From Plantago ovata (Eukaryota; Streptophyta; Magnoliopsida; Lamiales; Plantaginaceae), in the NCBI GenBank assembly GCA_028274465.1, contig CM051458.1:54549253-54613252 (forward strand): a DNA stretch of 64,000 nt. Direction: 5' to 3'. Within the stretch, counting starts at the first letter, position 1; the number at the start of each line of letters is the position of its first letter. A program made the position numbers and the translations under genes. Of this stretch, positions 10,200 through 20,604 are shown piece after piece. Under the pieces are notes generated by a model. It was not told the DNA's origin and did not search any database. It saw only the letters and a program-made list of their open reading frames with translations.

Positions 10200-11994
10200 T
10201 GAAATCCGGAAGTTAGTTTCAGTCACCGAAACTAGCTGAAACTAGCAAAAAATGACCGAAACTAGCTGAAATTAGCTAAAAAATAACTGAAACTAGTCGA
10301 AACTAGTTGAAACTAACTGTTACTAGCTGAAACTAATTGAAACTAACTGTTAATTTTATATTTTACTTGAAATTAACAGTTGAAACTAGTTTTTGATTTT
10401 ATTTTGCAATGAAACTAACTATATAATGATTAAATTCACTCTAAAAACTTATTTATGTTAAACTAAAATAAATAAAAATATGTAAACAAAATTATAAAAA
10501 TATAAATTATTATTTTCACTGAAAAACTAGTTTCAAAAATGGTTGAAACTAGCTAAAAAATGACTGAAACTAGCCGAAACTAGCTGAAATTAACCTTTAA
10601 TTTTATATTTTTCCTGAAATTAACCGTTAAAACTAGTTGTTGATTGTATTTTCCGTTGAAACTAACTATATAATGATTAAATTCACTCTAAAAAATTATT
10701 TATGCTAAATTAAAATAAATAAAAATATGGAAACTAAAATTATAAAAATATAAATCATTATTTTCAACGAAAAACTAGTTTCAGATCAATTTCAATACAT
10801 AAAAGCTAGTTTCATAAACAAAAATACTAGTTTCTTTAATTTCAGCATCACTGCATTGTTAGTTTTATTAGTGTAGCAACAAAAATGTTAATTTTATTAG
10901 TTTCAACAATACAAATACTAGTTTCATTAGTTTCAGCAACAACAATGCTAATTTCATTAGTTTCACCATCATAATTGCTAGTTTCATCAACAAAAGTGCT
11001 AGTTTATTAGTTTCAACATCACGACTGCTAGTTTTCAACAGTAAAAAACTAATTTTATTAGTTTCAGCATCATAAGTGATAGTTTCAGCAAAAAACTGCT
11101 AGTTTCAGCAACAAAAATGCTAGTTTCATTAATTTTGGCAACACGAAAAGCTACTTTCATTATTTTCATCATCACATGTGCTAGTTTGAGCAACACAAAT
11201 GCTAGTTTCATTAGTGTCAGCATCAGAGGTGCTAGTTTCGGCAACAAAAATGCTAGTTTCATTAGTTTCACCATCATAATTGCTAGTTTCATCAACAAAA
11301 ATGCTAGTTTCATTACTTTCAACATCACAACTTCTAGTTTTCAACAACAAAAATCTAATTTAATTAGTTTCAGCATCATAAGTGCTAGTTTCAACAACAA
11401 AATGTTAGTTTCAGCAACACAAATCCTAGTTTTATTAGTTTCGACAAACACGAATGCTAATTTCATTAGTTTCAGCATAACAAGTGAACACAAAATGCTA
11501 GTTCATTAGATTTAGCAACACATATGCTAGTTTCATTCGTTGCGGCAACAAAAATGCTAGTTTCAATGGAAAAATGCTAGTTTCATTAGTTTTCAGTATC
11601 ATAAGTGCTAGTTTCAATAATTTGAGCATCATAAGTGTTGGCTTCAGCAACAAAAAAACTAGTTTCATCAACACAAATGTTAGTTTCATTAGTTTCAGCA
11701 TCACAACGGCTAGTTTCAACGGCAAAATGCTAGTTTCATTAGTTTTCAGCATCATAAGTGCTAGTTTTAGCAACAAAATGCTAGTTTCATCAACACATGT
11801 GTTAGTTTCATTAGTTTCGGAAAACACGAATGCTAGTATCATTAGTTTCAGCATCACAAGTGAACACAAAATGCTAGTTCATTAGATTCAGCAACACATA
11901 TGCTAGTTTCATTAGTTTTTGCAACACAAATGCTAGTTTCAATAGTTTATGTATATAAATATTGATTAGGAGATTATTTGGACGTTGGTTATAT
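10050..11994 (+). mobile_element. Left copy of an AT-rich element with GAAACTAGC arrays (outer part)
   Basis: The left copy holds a direct repeat of about 240 bp (the ATAATGATTAAATTCACTC phrase at about 10425 and again at about 10667) and then a dense array of CTAGTTTC units. Its right part is the inverted counterpart of 61560-62100. I suspect a MULE-like DNA element because the ends resemble plant AAATTACATAAAAG termini, but no transposase is present and this is inference. Confidence 0.5.
10790..11945 (+). repeat. Two-module satellite array (left)
   Basis: Read on the minus strand the array is built from a 9-bp module (GAAACTAAT) and a 21-bp module (GAAACTAGCATTTGTGTTGAT and variants) in irregular order. 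Both lengths are multiples of three, so open frames rich in Lys-Leu-Ala/Met-Leu run through it on either strand. These are by-products, not genes. Confidence 0.85.
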
Positions 11995-14534
11995 TGTAAC
12001 GGTATCGGATTTTAAAATGAAATATTTTTAATCGGAAAAGGAAACATTTGAAATAATCTAAAGGACAACGGTCCACAATAAATGCAATAATAGAATTTGG
12101 CGCCAACGCGGAAACAGACTCAAAATATCCAACGGTAACTATAAAAATTTCAAAAAAAAGCATGTAACGGATAGTGAAGAATATAAATAGTTTTTCTTCT
12201 TATTTTCAAAAAAAACAAATAACTCCCAACGAAAGCCCCAGTTCCCACTCTCAGTCGCTGGACGTCTAGACTCGGTCTCCTTCAGCAGATTCTACAAGGA
12301 AGGGATTTTGAAAACAGAAAGAGTGTGAGATAAAGGATCTCAGTGAGGTTCTATTTTAAAAAGACATAACAGTAAACAGTTTTGAAAACAAAACATTTGT
12401 AGCAAGTAAGACAGTAAAAGAAGCAGATAACAGAACAGAGAGACAAACAAAAACAGATAAGTGACGTCCGTTGGTGCAGCCCGCCTTGTTACTCCTACTC
12501 CCAGAATGCCCTTGTAACTCCCTCCAAAGGGTTAACAACTCTAGACAGAACATAGCCCCGTGTACTTTGGGGAAACAGATCCTACGACCCTAATAGACCT
12601 CATCGACTTCTGCCTCGCATCTAAAAGGGAATAGACTAGGCAATAACTAAATAAACCCGATAGTCCACACTACCCAAGTCTACGTAATTACTACCTAATC
12701 GACCGGTCACACAGAAACAGACAGAACAGATACAGACAAACAGAATATACGAACAGTAACAGATAGTACTCGAGATATCGAGAAATGTTCCTGCAGAAGA
12801 GTCAGTACCAAACAGAATACAACCAAAACATGCATAGCACATAGCCTTCCAAGTTTTAAAAACAGACAAACTTTGGGGCGAACACTCACCTTAAACTTGC
12901 AAGCAAAGATCCTCAAAAGCACAGCGAGTTAAGAGCTATCGGTCGGAGAACCTAAACAGGAAGTATCTAGTTACGAACTAGAAGTCGAACAAAAGCTAAA
13001 CGAATGAAAATAAAAGTGTCAGTAAAGAAGTGGCAAAGGAGGGGGTCGAACTCGGGACCTCTAAGTTAGTCATACAACTCTTAACCAACTAAGCTAGAAG
13101 GTAATTCATTACTCAATTCACCAAAACAGGAACTAAGAACTTACTATCTTTTAGAAAACAATTTAAACTCAAATTTCAGAATTACCAAAATACCCTCAAC
13201 AGTAAATTGCAAAACAATACCTCACTTTCAATATACTTTAGAACAGTCCTCAAAAGAAACTCAACTTAATAGTGAAGTCCAGAGAGTATGAAATTACCAT
13301 TTTATCCTTTTAAGACAGAATTACAGAAAAGCCCTTTTCAAAATCAGAAACCACAAACAGTTTCTCCGAGTTTCAGAAATTAAACATAACACTTCTCACA
13401 AATCAAAACTTCTCTTAAACTGTCAGTCAACCTTGGTCAAACATAATTGCAAATAGATCCTTTAAGTTTTCAGAAATTACAAATCGACCCACAGATTCTA
13501 AAAGCACCACATAATAGTCTAAACGCAACTCAACAATTACAATCAAGCCACTGTTAGTCATAAAAGGTCTCAAACGAGTCCTAATTCGGTCCAGTTTAGT
13601 TTCAAGGTTCGATTCGACCAACAACAGTCCATTAAGTAATCTTAAACAGTCCAAGCTCGAACTAAGGTACAGGTAAAGGTTCCCGTTCACGGACAGAGGA
13701 GAATTAGGGGCGTAACGGTCCAAAAAATAAAACGAACACGAAATGAAACAGAACATTTGACCTTTGAGCGAAATTGAAGTTAATTGAACTGCGATTTGGA
13801 AATAAGAAGGATGTTAGAACCGGATCCATTATACAAAATGAACCAATAAATGACCGAAACGGAGCAAAATGGTACTTACCGGACACAAATCGGAGAAAAT
13901 TAACGGAACAGTGCGGGCATGCCACGAACGAGAAGCATAGCACGCCGAAACGGACGGTTTGGTCGCGTCAGAACCGGAAATGGAGTCGGAGACGGTTGAA
14001 TCGGGGCGGACAGAACCGGGACGGGGATGGGCGGCGCGTGACGAAAGATCTTGGACGAGATCTTGAGCCCAATGGACAGAGATGGAATCCGATGATGATG
14101 ATTTCGTGATGATGTTGATGGCAAAGAGTAGTGATGATAATGGTGGTTGAGATTATGATGGATGAGGAGATGATGGGGTTTGATGGAGGCGGGTGGGAGA
14201 GAACAGAAAGCTTCCTTCTTCCTTTTCCTGTAAGTGGCGTGGAGGTTGGAGAAAGAAGAGGCGGGCAAGGCTAGGGTTAGGGTTGAGGGAAAAGAAGGCC
14301 ATCATGTGGCCATGAACACTTAGGCCGAAGTTTGGGCCAACAAATTAAGTTAGCAAGACTTGGGCCTCTCAGTTCAGATCGATAACTGATCCAATCGGAC
14401 GGAACGAACTAGTTCTACGCGAACTATCAAATGACGAAACGTTTCCGCGGAAAGAAATTAAATAATTACCAAATAAAATAAATTATTCATGTAATTAAAA
14501 ATTAAAAAAAAATTAAAAAATACGGGGTGTTACA
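11995..14534 (-). mobile_element. 2540-bp insertion with TGTAAC..GTTACA ends: probable solo LTR
   Basis: The insertion is bounded by TG..CA ends and a perfect 5-bp target duplication TATAT (11990-11994 and 14535-14539). The uninterrupted site can be read in the opposite-strand copy near 61536-61545. Read on the minus strand it starts TGTAACACCCCG, a common start of large plant Ty3/gypsy LTRs. No gag or pol frame is found. A minus-strand stretch with CCCTAACCC-type leader and CT-rich sequence (about 14290-14100) could be its transcribed leader. A small complete non-autonomous element is the alternative. Confidence 0.65.
13036..13106 (-). ncRNA. tRNA-like Pol III box pair inside the solo LTR
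   Basis: On the minus strand there is a perfect A box (TAGCTTAGTTGG, complement 13085-13096) and a good B box (GAGTTCGACCC, complement 13043-13053). The 31-bp gap between them is typical of a tRNA or tRNA-derived SINE head. The acceptor arms do not pair, so I do not call a functional tRNA gene. Confidence 0.4.
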
Positions 14535-14756
14535 TATATTTTAAAAAATAGTTAAATATAATGTTAGTAATTATAGATGTAAAATACACCATCAGAAACT
14601 AGTTTAGCGAGAAATTGGAGTCCAATTCCAGATTAGAGAGATTTTGGAGACTACTTGATTAGATTTTAGGGCACCAAAAAGTAGAATGGTCTTTTTTGTA
14701 AGATGTATTTTGGAGACTACTTGATTAGATTCTAGGGCACCAAAAAATAGAATGGT
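14535..14756 (+). mobile_element. Left copy of array-bearing element, inner part
   Basis: This continues 10050-11994 after the solo LTR. It matches the reverse complement of about 61310-61545, including two copies of a subterminal repeat ending in AGGGCACCAAAAAATAGAATGG. It stops abruptly at the copia A LTR, where the right-hand copy continues with CCTTTTTTG. Confidence 0.6.
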
Positions 14757-16456
14757 TGTTGGTCCCTTTAAACAACAAGAAAAGACTAGAGGGGGGGGGG
14801 GTGAATAGTCTTTTAAACTTTCGTCGTTTAAAACTTTCTCAGCAAGTACTTATTACTTTTCAGTAATGAGTTTGCTGATACTTAACTTTCTCAGCAAGCG
14901 TAAGTTACTTTACAGTAGCTTGGTTTGCTGATACTTAAAATCAGAGAGCGGAAGTCTTTGAAACAATAAGTGCTTTTTCAGCAAGTAAAGGTTTCAGCAA
15001 GTGAAGTGAGTGACTGTGTACAGACAGATATGATTTGCTGAAAGCTAAATACAGTAAGTAAATCACACAAACACTTTTATAGTGGTATCTGAGAGTGGCG
15101 TAATCTCTCAACTAATCCACTTCGTCCTTTCTAGGACTGAATCCACTAAGATATGATTGAGGTTCCTTACAATCTCCTATCTAAAGCGATTCAACAGAAA
15201 CCAAAGCACACTTGCTTCGTCTCCAACCTAAACTAGAGAACTCAACCTTGTTCTCCACCAAACTTGGTACTTTTAATCAGCAAAACTATGCTCGATTAAG
15301 TTCCCTCTGAATATCACGCCTGAAAGGGTGTATTTTCAGTTAGAGAGTTTTGGGGTGAGATAACTTAATTATAACTTATTCAGTTACAACAAGTAATCTA
15401 AGAAACACAACTTGGAATACTTTGCAGTAAACAAGTTTGATTGTTTCTGGTGTCAAGACTTGTTCTTGTTCGAAAGAAAGAACACTTAACTAATTTCTTA
15501 GCCGAGTTTGTTCTACTTCTTCACAAGTAGCTTTTTCAAGCTTTAAGTCTTGGAACGGATCAATGGCAGTAAGAGTGTTTGAAGGTTTGTGAGTTTTAAG
15601 CACAAGTGAGAGTTTGATCACGTTGTTGACACACTTCAACTCTTTGCCGAATGACCTCTATTTATAGTGTAAGTAAGGAGCCGTTTGAATTTTAAATCCT
15701 AAGGCTTTTGTTCCTTAACATGTCACTATCTTGCTTTTGTACTTTCAGCAGCGCCTTTGTTTGTCTTCTAGTCTTCATGTCCTTCGTGTGTAAGCTTTGC
15801 ATTAAATGCACATTTGAATAGAATTCAAACAGTAACATTGGAGCGCAAATTCACGTACATTCAGCAAGAGGTCACATATGTTCCATCAGTAAGTGATTGG
15901 TCTCAGTTTCAGCAAGCACAACCTACTATGTCTTTTAGATTTTCACTTATGCAATGTTGTTGCTGAAATTTCACTTTCTGAGCAACACGTGCCTTTGTAG
16001 ATACCAGTCTTCAGAAATCTTCTAGTCTTTAGATCTTCAAATTCTTCAAGTCTTCAGATCTTCAAAAGTCTTCAAGATTCTGAGCGGTTTCTATTTGCTT
16101 CAATAATTTGTTTGTAGTAAACAAAATATATCTTCAGCAAATGCTTCGATAGGTTATTTTCTTTTCAGAAAATAAGATACATCATAAGCTAAGCATCAAT
16201 AAGTTATTTTCTTTTCAGAAAATAAAATACATCATACGCTACAACATCAATAAGTTATTTTCTTTTCAGAAAATAAAATACATCATCTGTGGTAAAAACC
16301 AACTTAACTAACACCTAAACTAAGTCATCAGCAAACGTTCCTCTTTTACAATGTCCTTAAAATTCTAAATTCCTATGGACCTTAAGAGTACTAGTTACTG
16401 GACTTTCCTTAATTTAGCATGGTTAATTGCTCATCAAAATTACAAGTTTCCAAACA
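14757..16456 (-). mobile_element. Copia A 3' LTR (1700 bp), SIRE-like family
   Basis: This is the reverse complement of the copia B LTR: the minus strand reads TGTTTGGAAACTTG..GGGACCAACA. A TATA box TATAAATAG is at 15658-15666 (minus). Near the LTR 3' end the 9-bp stem AAAAGACTA/TAGTCTTTT encloses a 10-G run (14780-14813). A complementary polypurine tract (16459-16470) adjoins its 5' end, so this is the 3' LTR of a minus-strand element. Confidence 0.85.
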
Positions 16457-16458
16457 AA

Positions 16459-16470
16459 TTTCCCCCTTTT
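16459..16470 (-). promoter_or_regulatory. Polypurine tract of copia A
   Basis: The minus strand reads AAAAGGGGGAAA directly before the 3' LTR, the same tract as at 46108-46119 in copia B. It primes plus-strand DNA synthesis. Confidence 0.7.
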
Positions 16471-16722
16471 TGATGTTAGCAATCCATGGCTAAATTAATT
16501 GTTACCCTTTTAGAGGTTTCTGATGTTGAATAAATTAGTTGATTAATGCAAGCATACTTGAATAATTAAACAGTAAGCATAAGTAAATTGCATAATTAAA
16601 AACCAATAAGAGTCAAAAGATTTCATTGCTGATATTTATCTTTCAGAAGATTACAAGAGAAAGCATAGATAACATAAACAAAATCAGCAAGCAAAAACTT
16701 TAACAAGAACTATTACAGGGAC

Positions 16723-18970
16723 TTAAGCTCTTTCAGAAGATTTTCTCAAAATCTCTCTTACACTCTTCTCAGCAAGTGCAGTAAATTCAACACAGTCCTT
16801 TTCGTAGTTTTCCAGAAGCCTACGGACTTGTAGTTGAAGAATTCTTGCGTTTATGCAGGCAGTATGATGATGCTTTTCAGCATTCATTTCCATGTAATTA
16901 ACTACCCACAAATGCATGCCCCAATTGCTGGCATGGATAAGCTGTGTATCTGAAATGCTTTTCGGATGAATCTTTCTTAGCCAGAGAAGATCTTCTTCTT
17001 GATCCTTAGCAGTGAGATAGAAGTACTCATAAGGAATCAATCCAAGTTTCTTCTTAGGTTTCTTTGTTACCGGGTCTGAGTAGTAAGCAATGCCAGGTGG
17101 TTTGATCAGATTCGGTTCTTGTTTGTATGTCTTACCAATGGCAACTCTTCTTACATAGACTTCAAGATTCAACCATTTTCCAGCAATATTTCTTGGGAGG
17201 TATTCTTCCCTTTGCTTTCTTTGGACCTTGAGTTCAATCCATTTGAACATTTGATTCAATATGGCTGTAGGAAAGAACTCATTCACCAGCAAGTCTTCCA
17301 GCTTTAAGATCCAGCAACCATGAATGTTTCTGATTACATTCTGAGTGATTTCCTCATTACTGGTCTTTGTATATTCAATGCCGGAGCCAATAGCAATGCT
17401 GGCCAGCCTTTTCTCTTCCTGTCTTTGCCTTCTTCTTCTTGTCTTAGCATTGTCTTGATCTCTTGCTGAAGAGTCAGACGAGAAATGCTTTGAGTGGCCA
17501 GACGGAGTCAAGGCTGTTAAGGGTCTAGCTCTTATGGCTTGAGCTATTGTTTGATTGTCATCATCTTCATCATCTTCTTCATTCAGATTGTGATGACTTT
17601 CAGTGTGGCAAAAATCTTGAGTTTCATCAGCGGTTTTTCTCTTTTTGGTACTTGCTGAATTTAACACAGATTCTACTTGCCTTTTAGAACTTTGCTCTTT
17701 TTCAGCAAGCGGTTCTATGGGCAAAGGCACATCAGCAACAGGAGGAGGAGGGGATTGGTTTCTCTTTCTGGATCTCTTCTTTTCTCCCCCCTTAGACATG
17801 GATTGCAACATCGGAGTGATGTGCAGAGAATAAAACTCATTGCAATTTTCAGCAAGAGTGCTTAAGCTATTATATTTCATGATGATTTGCTGTTGGTCAG
17901 AAGTCATTTTTGACAACTCTTTTTGAATATTCATCATGTTCTCTTCATGTCTTTTCTCAGTTGCGGCCTTCTCATCCATAATATTCTGAGCCTTGACGAG
18001 AGCATTCTTTGCAAGCCTGAGCGCTTGACTTACATCTTCTTCATAGCTCTTGTGATAAAGACTGATGTCTTTCTGAGCTATTGTCAAAGTTGTAGTGCAT
18101 CTCAGCATTGTAGCCATTATCTTTCCAATGTCAAGTGGGCTCTCAGCAAGCAATGCTTCATCTTCAGCTTTGCAGGCATCATGGATTTGCTTTAGTGCTA
18201 GAATTCTGGGAGTAAAATCCTCAACTCTTGGGAACGACACTAAATGAGGTGTCAAGGAATGAACCTTAAGTTCGGAAGCAAACTGATCATCTTGTAAAAG
18301 CAGCTCGGCTCTTAAAGAACCACCTTTATCAGTGATGTAATCAGGAGGAGGAATCTGAACAACTTTGGGGTCTCGCTTGGATTGTTCATCTTCATTTTCT
18401 GACAAGTCGTCATCATCCTCAGATTCATCATGTTGAGCAACTTTTGAGCCTTTGTCAGTAGCTTCACTTCCTTTTTGTTGAGTGGTTGCTGATGGCAACG
18501 CTTCAGACTCAACAACTGGAGTTTCACCAGTAGTTAGTTTTAATTGAGTAGTTGCTGAAGGCAACGTTTGAGACTCAATAACTGGAGTTTCGCCAGTAGT
18601 TAGTTTTATCAATTGAGTTTGTAGCTCAATAACTGGAGTTTCGCCAGTAGTAAATGGAAGGGATGGAACTTCCTTTTGTCTTGGTCTTGAAGATTCACCA
18701 ATTTCTAGATCCTGCGTATGCCTTGCATGGATCACGAGACTGTTTTGTAGAGCGCGTTGGTAATCTTCATCTTCTTCATCCTCATCTTCAAGGTTTTCTT
18801 CAGTAACCTTGGCATCAGAAACTGGACTTTTGCCATTTTTCAAGGCAGCCCTGTTTCTGGCGTATTCTTCTTCAGTATCAGCACCTTGCACAGGTGCTTG
18901 ATTTTCAGCAGCAGCAGGAGGAGGTTGAGATTCTTGCTGAGATTGTTGTTGTTCAGCTTGCTGATTGTCA
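16723..18970 (-). CDS. Extra ORF downstream of copia A pol, C-terminal about 750 codons, intact
   Basis: The minus-strand frame is open from the element D junction (18970) to a stop at 16723. The apparent first Met at 18891 is a GTG codon in the middle of the protein, so the true start is lost. Going towards the C-terminus there is a Gln-rich stretch, an acidic stretch, three copies of a TTGETPV motif, a second acidic block, a helical region, a basic and acidic low-complexity region, and a well-conserved C-terminal domain of about 230 residues (containing KWIELKVQRKQRE and NIAGKWLNLEVYVRR). It is highly similar to 43640-45861 in copia B, where the same frame is broken. SIRE-type elements are known to carry extra, sometimes envelope-like, ORFs after pol; I see no signal peptide or transmembrane segment here and cannot assign a function. 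Confidence 0.7.
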
Positions 18971-19208
18971 TGTGGCTACTAGGACTTTGTCCTGCTAGTA
19001 GGGTGTCACCACGCTAGTAGGGCAGCTCAATGGCTAGTAGAGCAGTTGTACTCTTAGGCCGCACATAAGGACTTATGTTTTTTTACCTAGTCTTTTGTCT
19101 GGTCGGACCCTGATGAAAGGTGATCGGACCCTTCTATCATGGTCAGCCCATGACGCCCTAGTACGCTCTTAGACGTCCTTAGGGGTTGGACCTATTACGA
19201 CACCAACA
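18971..19208 (-). mobile_element. Element D: probable minus-strand gypsy 3' LTR (238 bp)
   Basis: Read on the minus strand this block starts TGTTGGTGTCG and ends AGTAGCCACA, and is preceded by a purine tract (AGGGGGGCA, complement 19210-19219). It interrupts the extra ORF of copia A exactly at 18970. It has several GCTAGTAGGG-type repeats. Only one LTR of D is visible, so the length is provisional. Confidence 0.45.
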
Positions 19209-19738
19209 TATGCCCCCCTAGTAATTTCCAAGTATCTTATTAGAAGATAGTTGTGGAACTATTAAGTTCAAGTCGGCCTTCCCTTCAGTCTTGAAGTATG
19301 GTCCGATGTATAATTGCAAAAAGTTTTTCCTTGCGACCCAACGGTTTTCACAATCTTTCCCTTCCCCCCTCCTTTTTATGGTTCGAGTAGACGGTACTCG
19401 GACCACCAAAAAGGGGTATTTGTATGAAAGAGATTGGATCTGGGTAAGGTCATGCAGCTTCACGAGGTCGAGGAGTAGTCTTTTCTTCGTTGGAGCATGT
19501 GTTTGGAGACGTTCCGAGTGGTCTTCTTTTTTTTTTTTTTTGCTTTGCTCAAGGAGCAAGCTCGGTAGGGCGAGCCCTAATTCGCGTACGCTCCGGACGG
19601 TCTTTCTAAAGTCGTGGCGCTCCAAGGGAAAAATCGTCTTTTCATGACGTGGCTCAATTTGGGCTGTCTGTCTCGTCGCGCGTGTGGCCTAGATTCGTCG
19701 CCACGTATGCGACGGTTCGCCTTCCAGTACTACCCTCT

Positions 19739-19747
19739 TATAAATAG
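19739..19747 (+). promoter_or_regulatory. TATA box of the antisense gene of element D
   Basis: TATAAATAG is followed about 30 bp later by a leader that leads into a spliced 5' untranslated exon. It lies just inside the polypurine tract of the minus-strand element D, so transcription runs opposite to the element. Confidence 0.55.
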
Positions 19748-19891
19748 GGATACTTAGATTCATTTGCAAAATTTTCGCCCAAACTTACTCAGAGCAATTT
19801 GAACTGTGCGACTAGCAACTGTGAAGCGCGAGGAACAGACGTAGTCGATCGTGGTCGTCGAGCAAGTTACTTTTCCTTTCCATCAAATCAA

Positions 19892-20165
19892 GTAAGTTCG
19901 ACTACCTTCTCTTCCTTTAATTTTGCCTTTATTCGCGCCGTCGCTATGTTTCTTTTATGTGTGCTCGCTCGTTTCTTGTAATAACTGCTCCCCTTTTTAA
20001 ATTTCTTGTCGGCCCCTTTCCTCCCTATGTGGTAGTCGCTCCGCTTTATTTAGTCGTCTTCGCGCGTCTCGGCTTTGAGACTTGGACTTAAAATATACAT
20101 AAACGGACCTCTCGGACTTTGCATAACCCATCGTTGATTGATATTTTTCCTCTTCCTTTATTTAG
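19892..20165 (+). other. 5'-UTR intron of the D antisense gene
   Basis: The donor CAA|GTAAGTTCG and the acceptor TTCCTTTATTTAG|G with a pyrimidine tract match plant splice consensus. The first in-frame start codon follows one base after the acceptor, at 20167. Confidence 0.6.
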
Positions 20166-20166
20166 G

Positions 20167-20604
20167 ATGTCCGAGAGGAGTGATAGCAAGAACATGTCCG
20201 AGGGACATGGGTACGCGGACAGCAGCAGTTCATTATCCGCGAGTTTCATTGATAGTGAGCTGCCCGTGGTTGATGTGCTCGAGGGGGAGGAGGAGATTGT
20301 GAGCACTCCTCCCGAGGATAGGTTAGTCGCTCGGTCCAGGGGACCTAGGAATGAGTATGATCTGAACGACTCGTTCATTAACGATGAGGTCGAGGACGGT
20401 GCTGCTCACAACATTCCGCCCGAGGTGATGAACGCCGTTGCTGGGGCTCTCGGGCATGGTTATCGGGCAGGTGGTCGGTCGAACCCTGTAGAGCCTCGGG
20501 TCATCATATTGGATGATGTGCCCGCCTTGCAAAGTTCCGAGGCACTTCCCATAGAGGGGAATCATCGTCTAAGAACACTAAGAGCCCGAGTCCTGTGAGG
20601 TATT
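20167..20604 (+). pseudogene. Antisense 'putative gypsy-type transposon' gene of element D, N-terminal part
   Basis: The frame starts with MSERSDSKN at 20167, the first codon after the intron acceptor; an upstream in-frame Met at 20119 lies inside the intron. The product is acidic and low in complexity. Comparing frames at the right end, the frame that continues into the other half of the gene (58424 on) is not the frame that starts here, so a one-base indel is present near 20545-20565 and the current frame ends at 20598. Copia C inserted at 20604 and split the exon, duplicating GTATT. The gene resumes at 58424. Confidence 0.55.

Noticed and set aside
11035..11869. KLA/MLK-repeat proteins of up to 130 residues in the arrays (also 61663-63318)
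   Set aside because: Open on both strands and in more than one frame because module lengths are multiples of three; codon pattern is the satellite itself.
13036..13106. A functional tRNA gene
   Set aside because: A and B boxes are present but acceptor and T arms do not pair, so only a tRNA-like relic is called.
13774..14268. Open frames of 111 and 122 codons on both strands in the solo LTR
   Set aside because: They overlap on opposite strands in a GC-richer leader-like stretch and show no family pattern.
20119..20166. Upstream Met at 20119 as start of the D antisense gene
   Set aside because: It lies in the 5'-UTR intron, before a strong acceptor at 20164-20165; the Met at 20167 is preferred.
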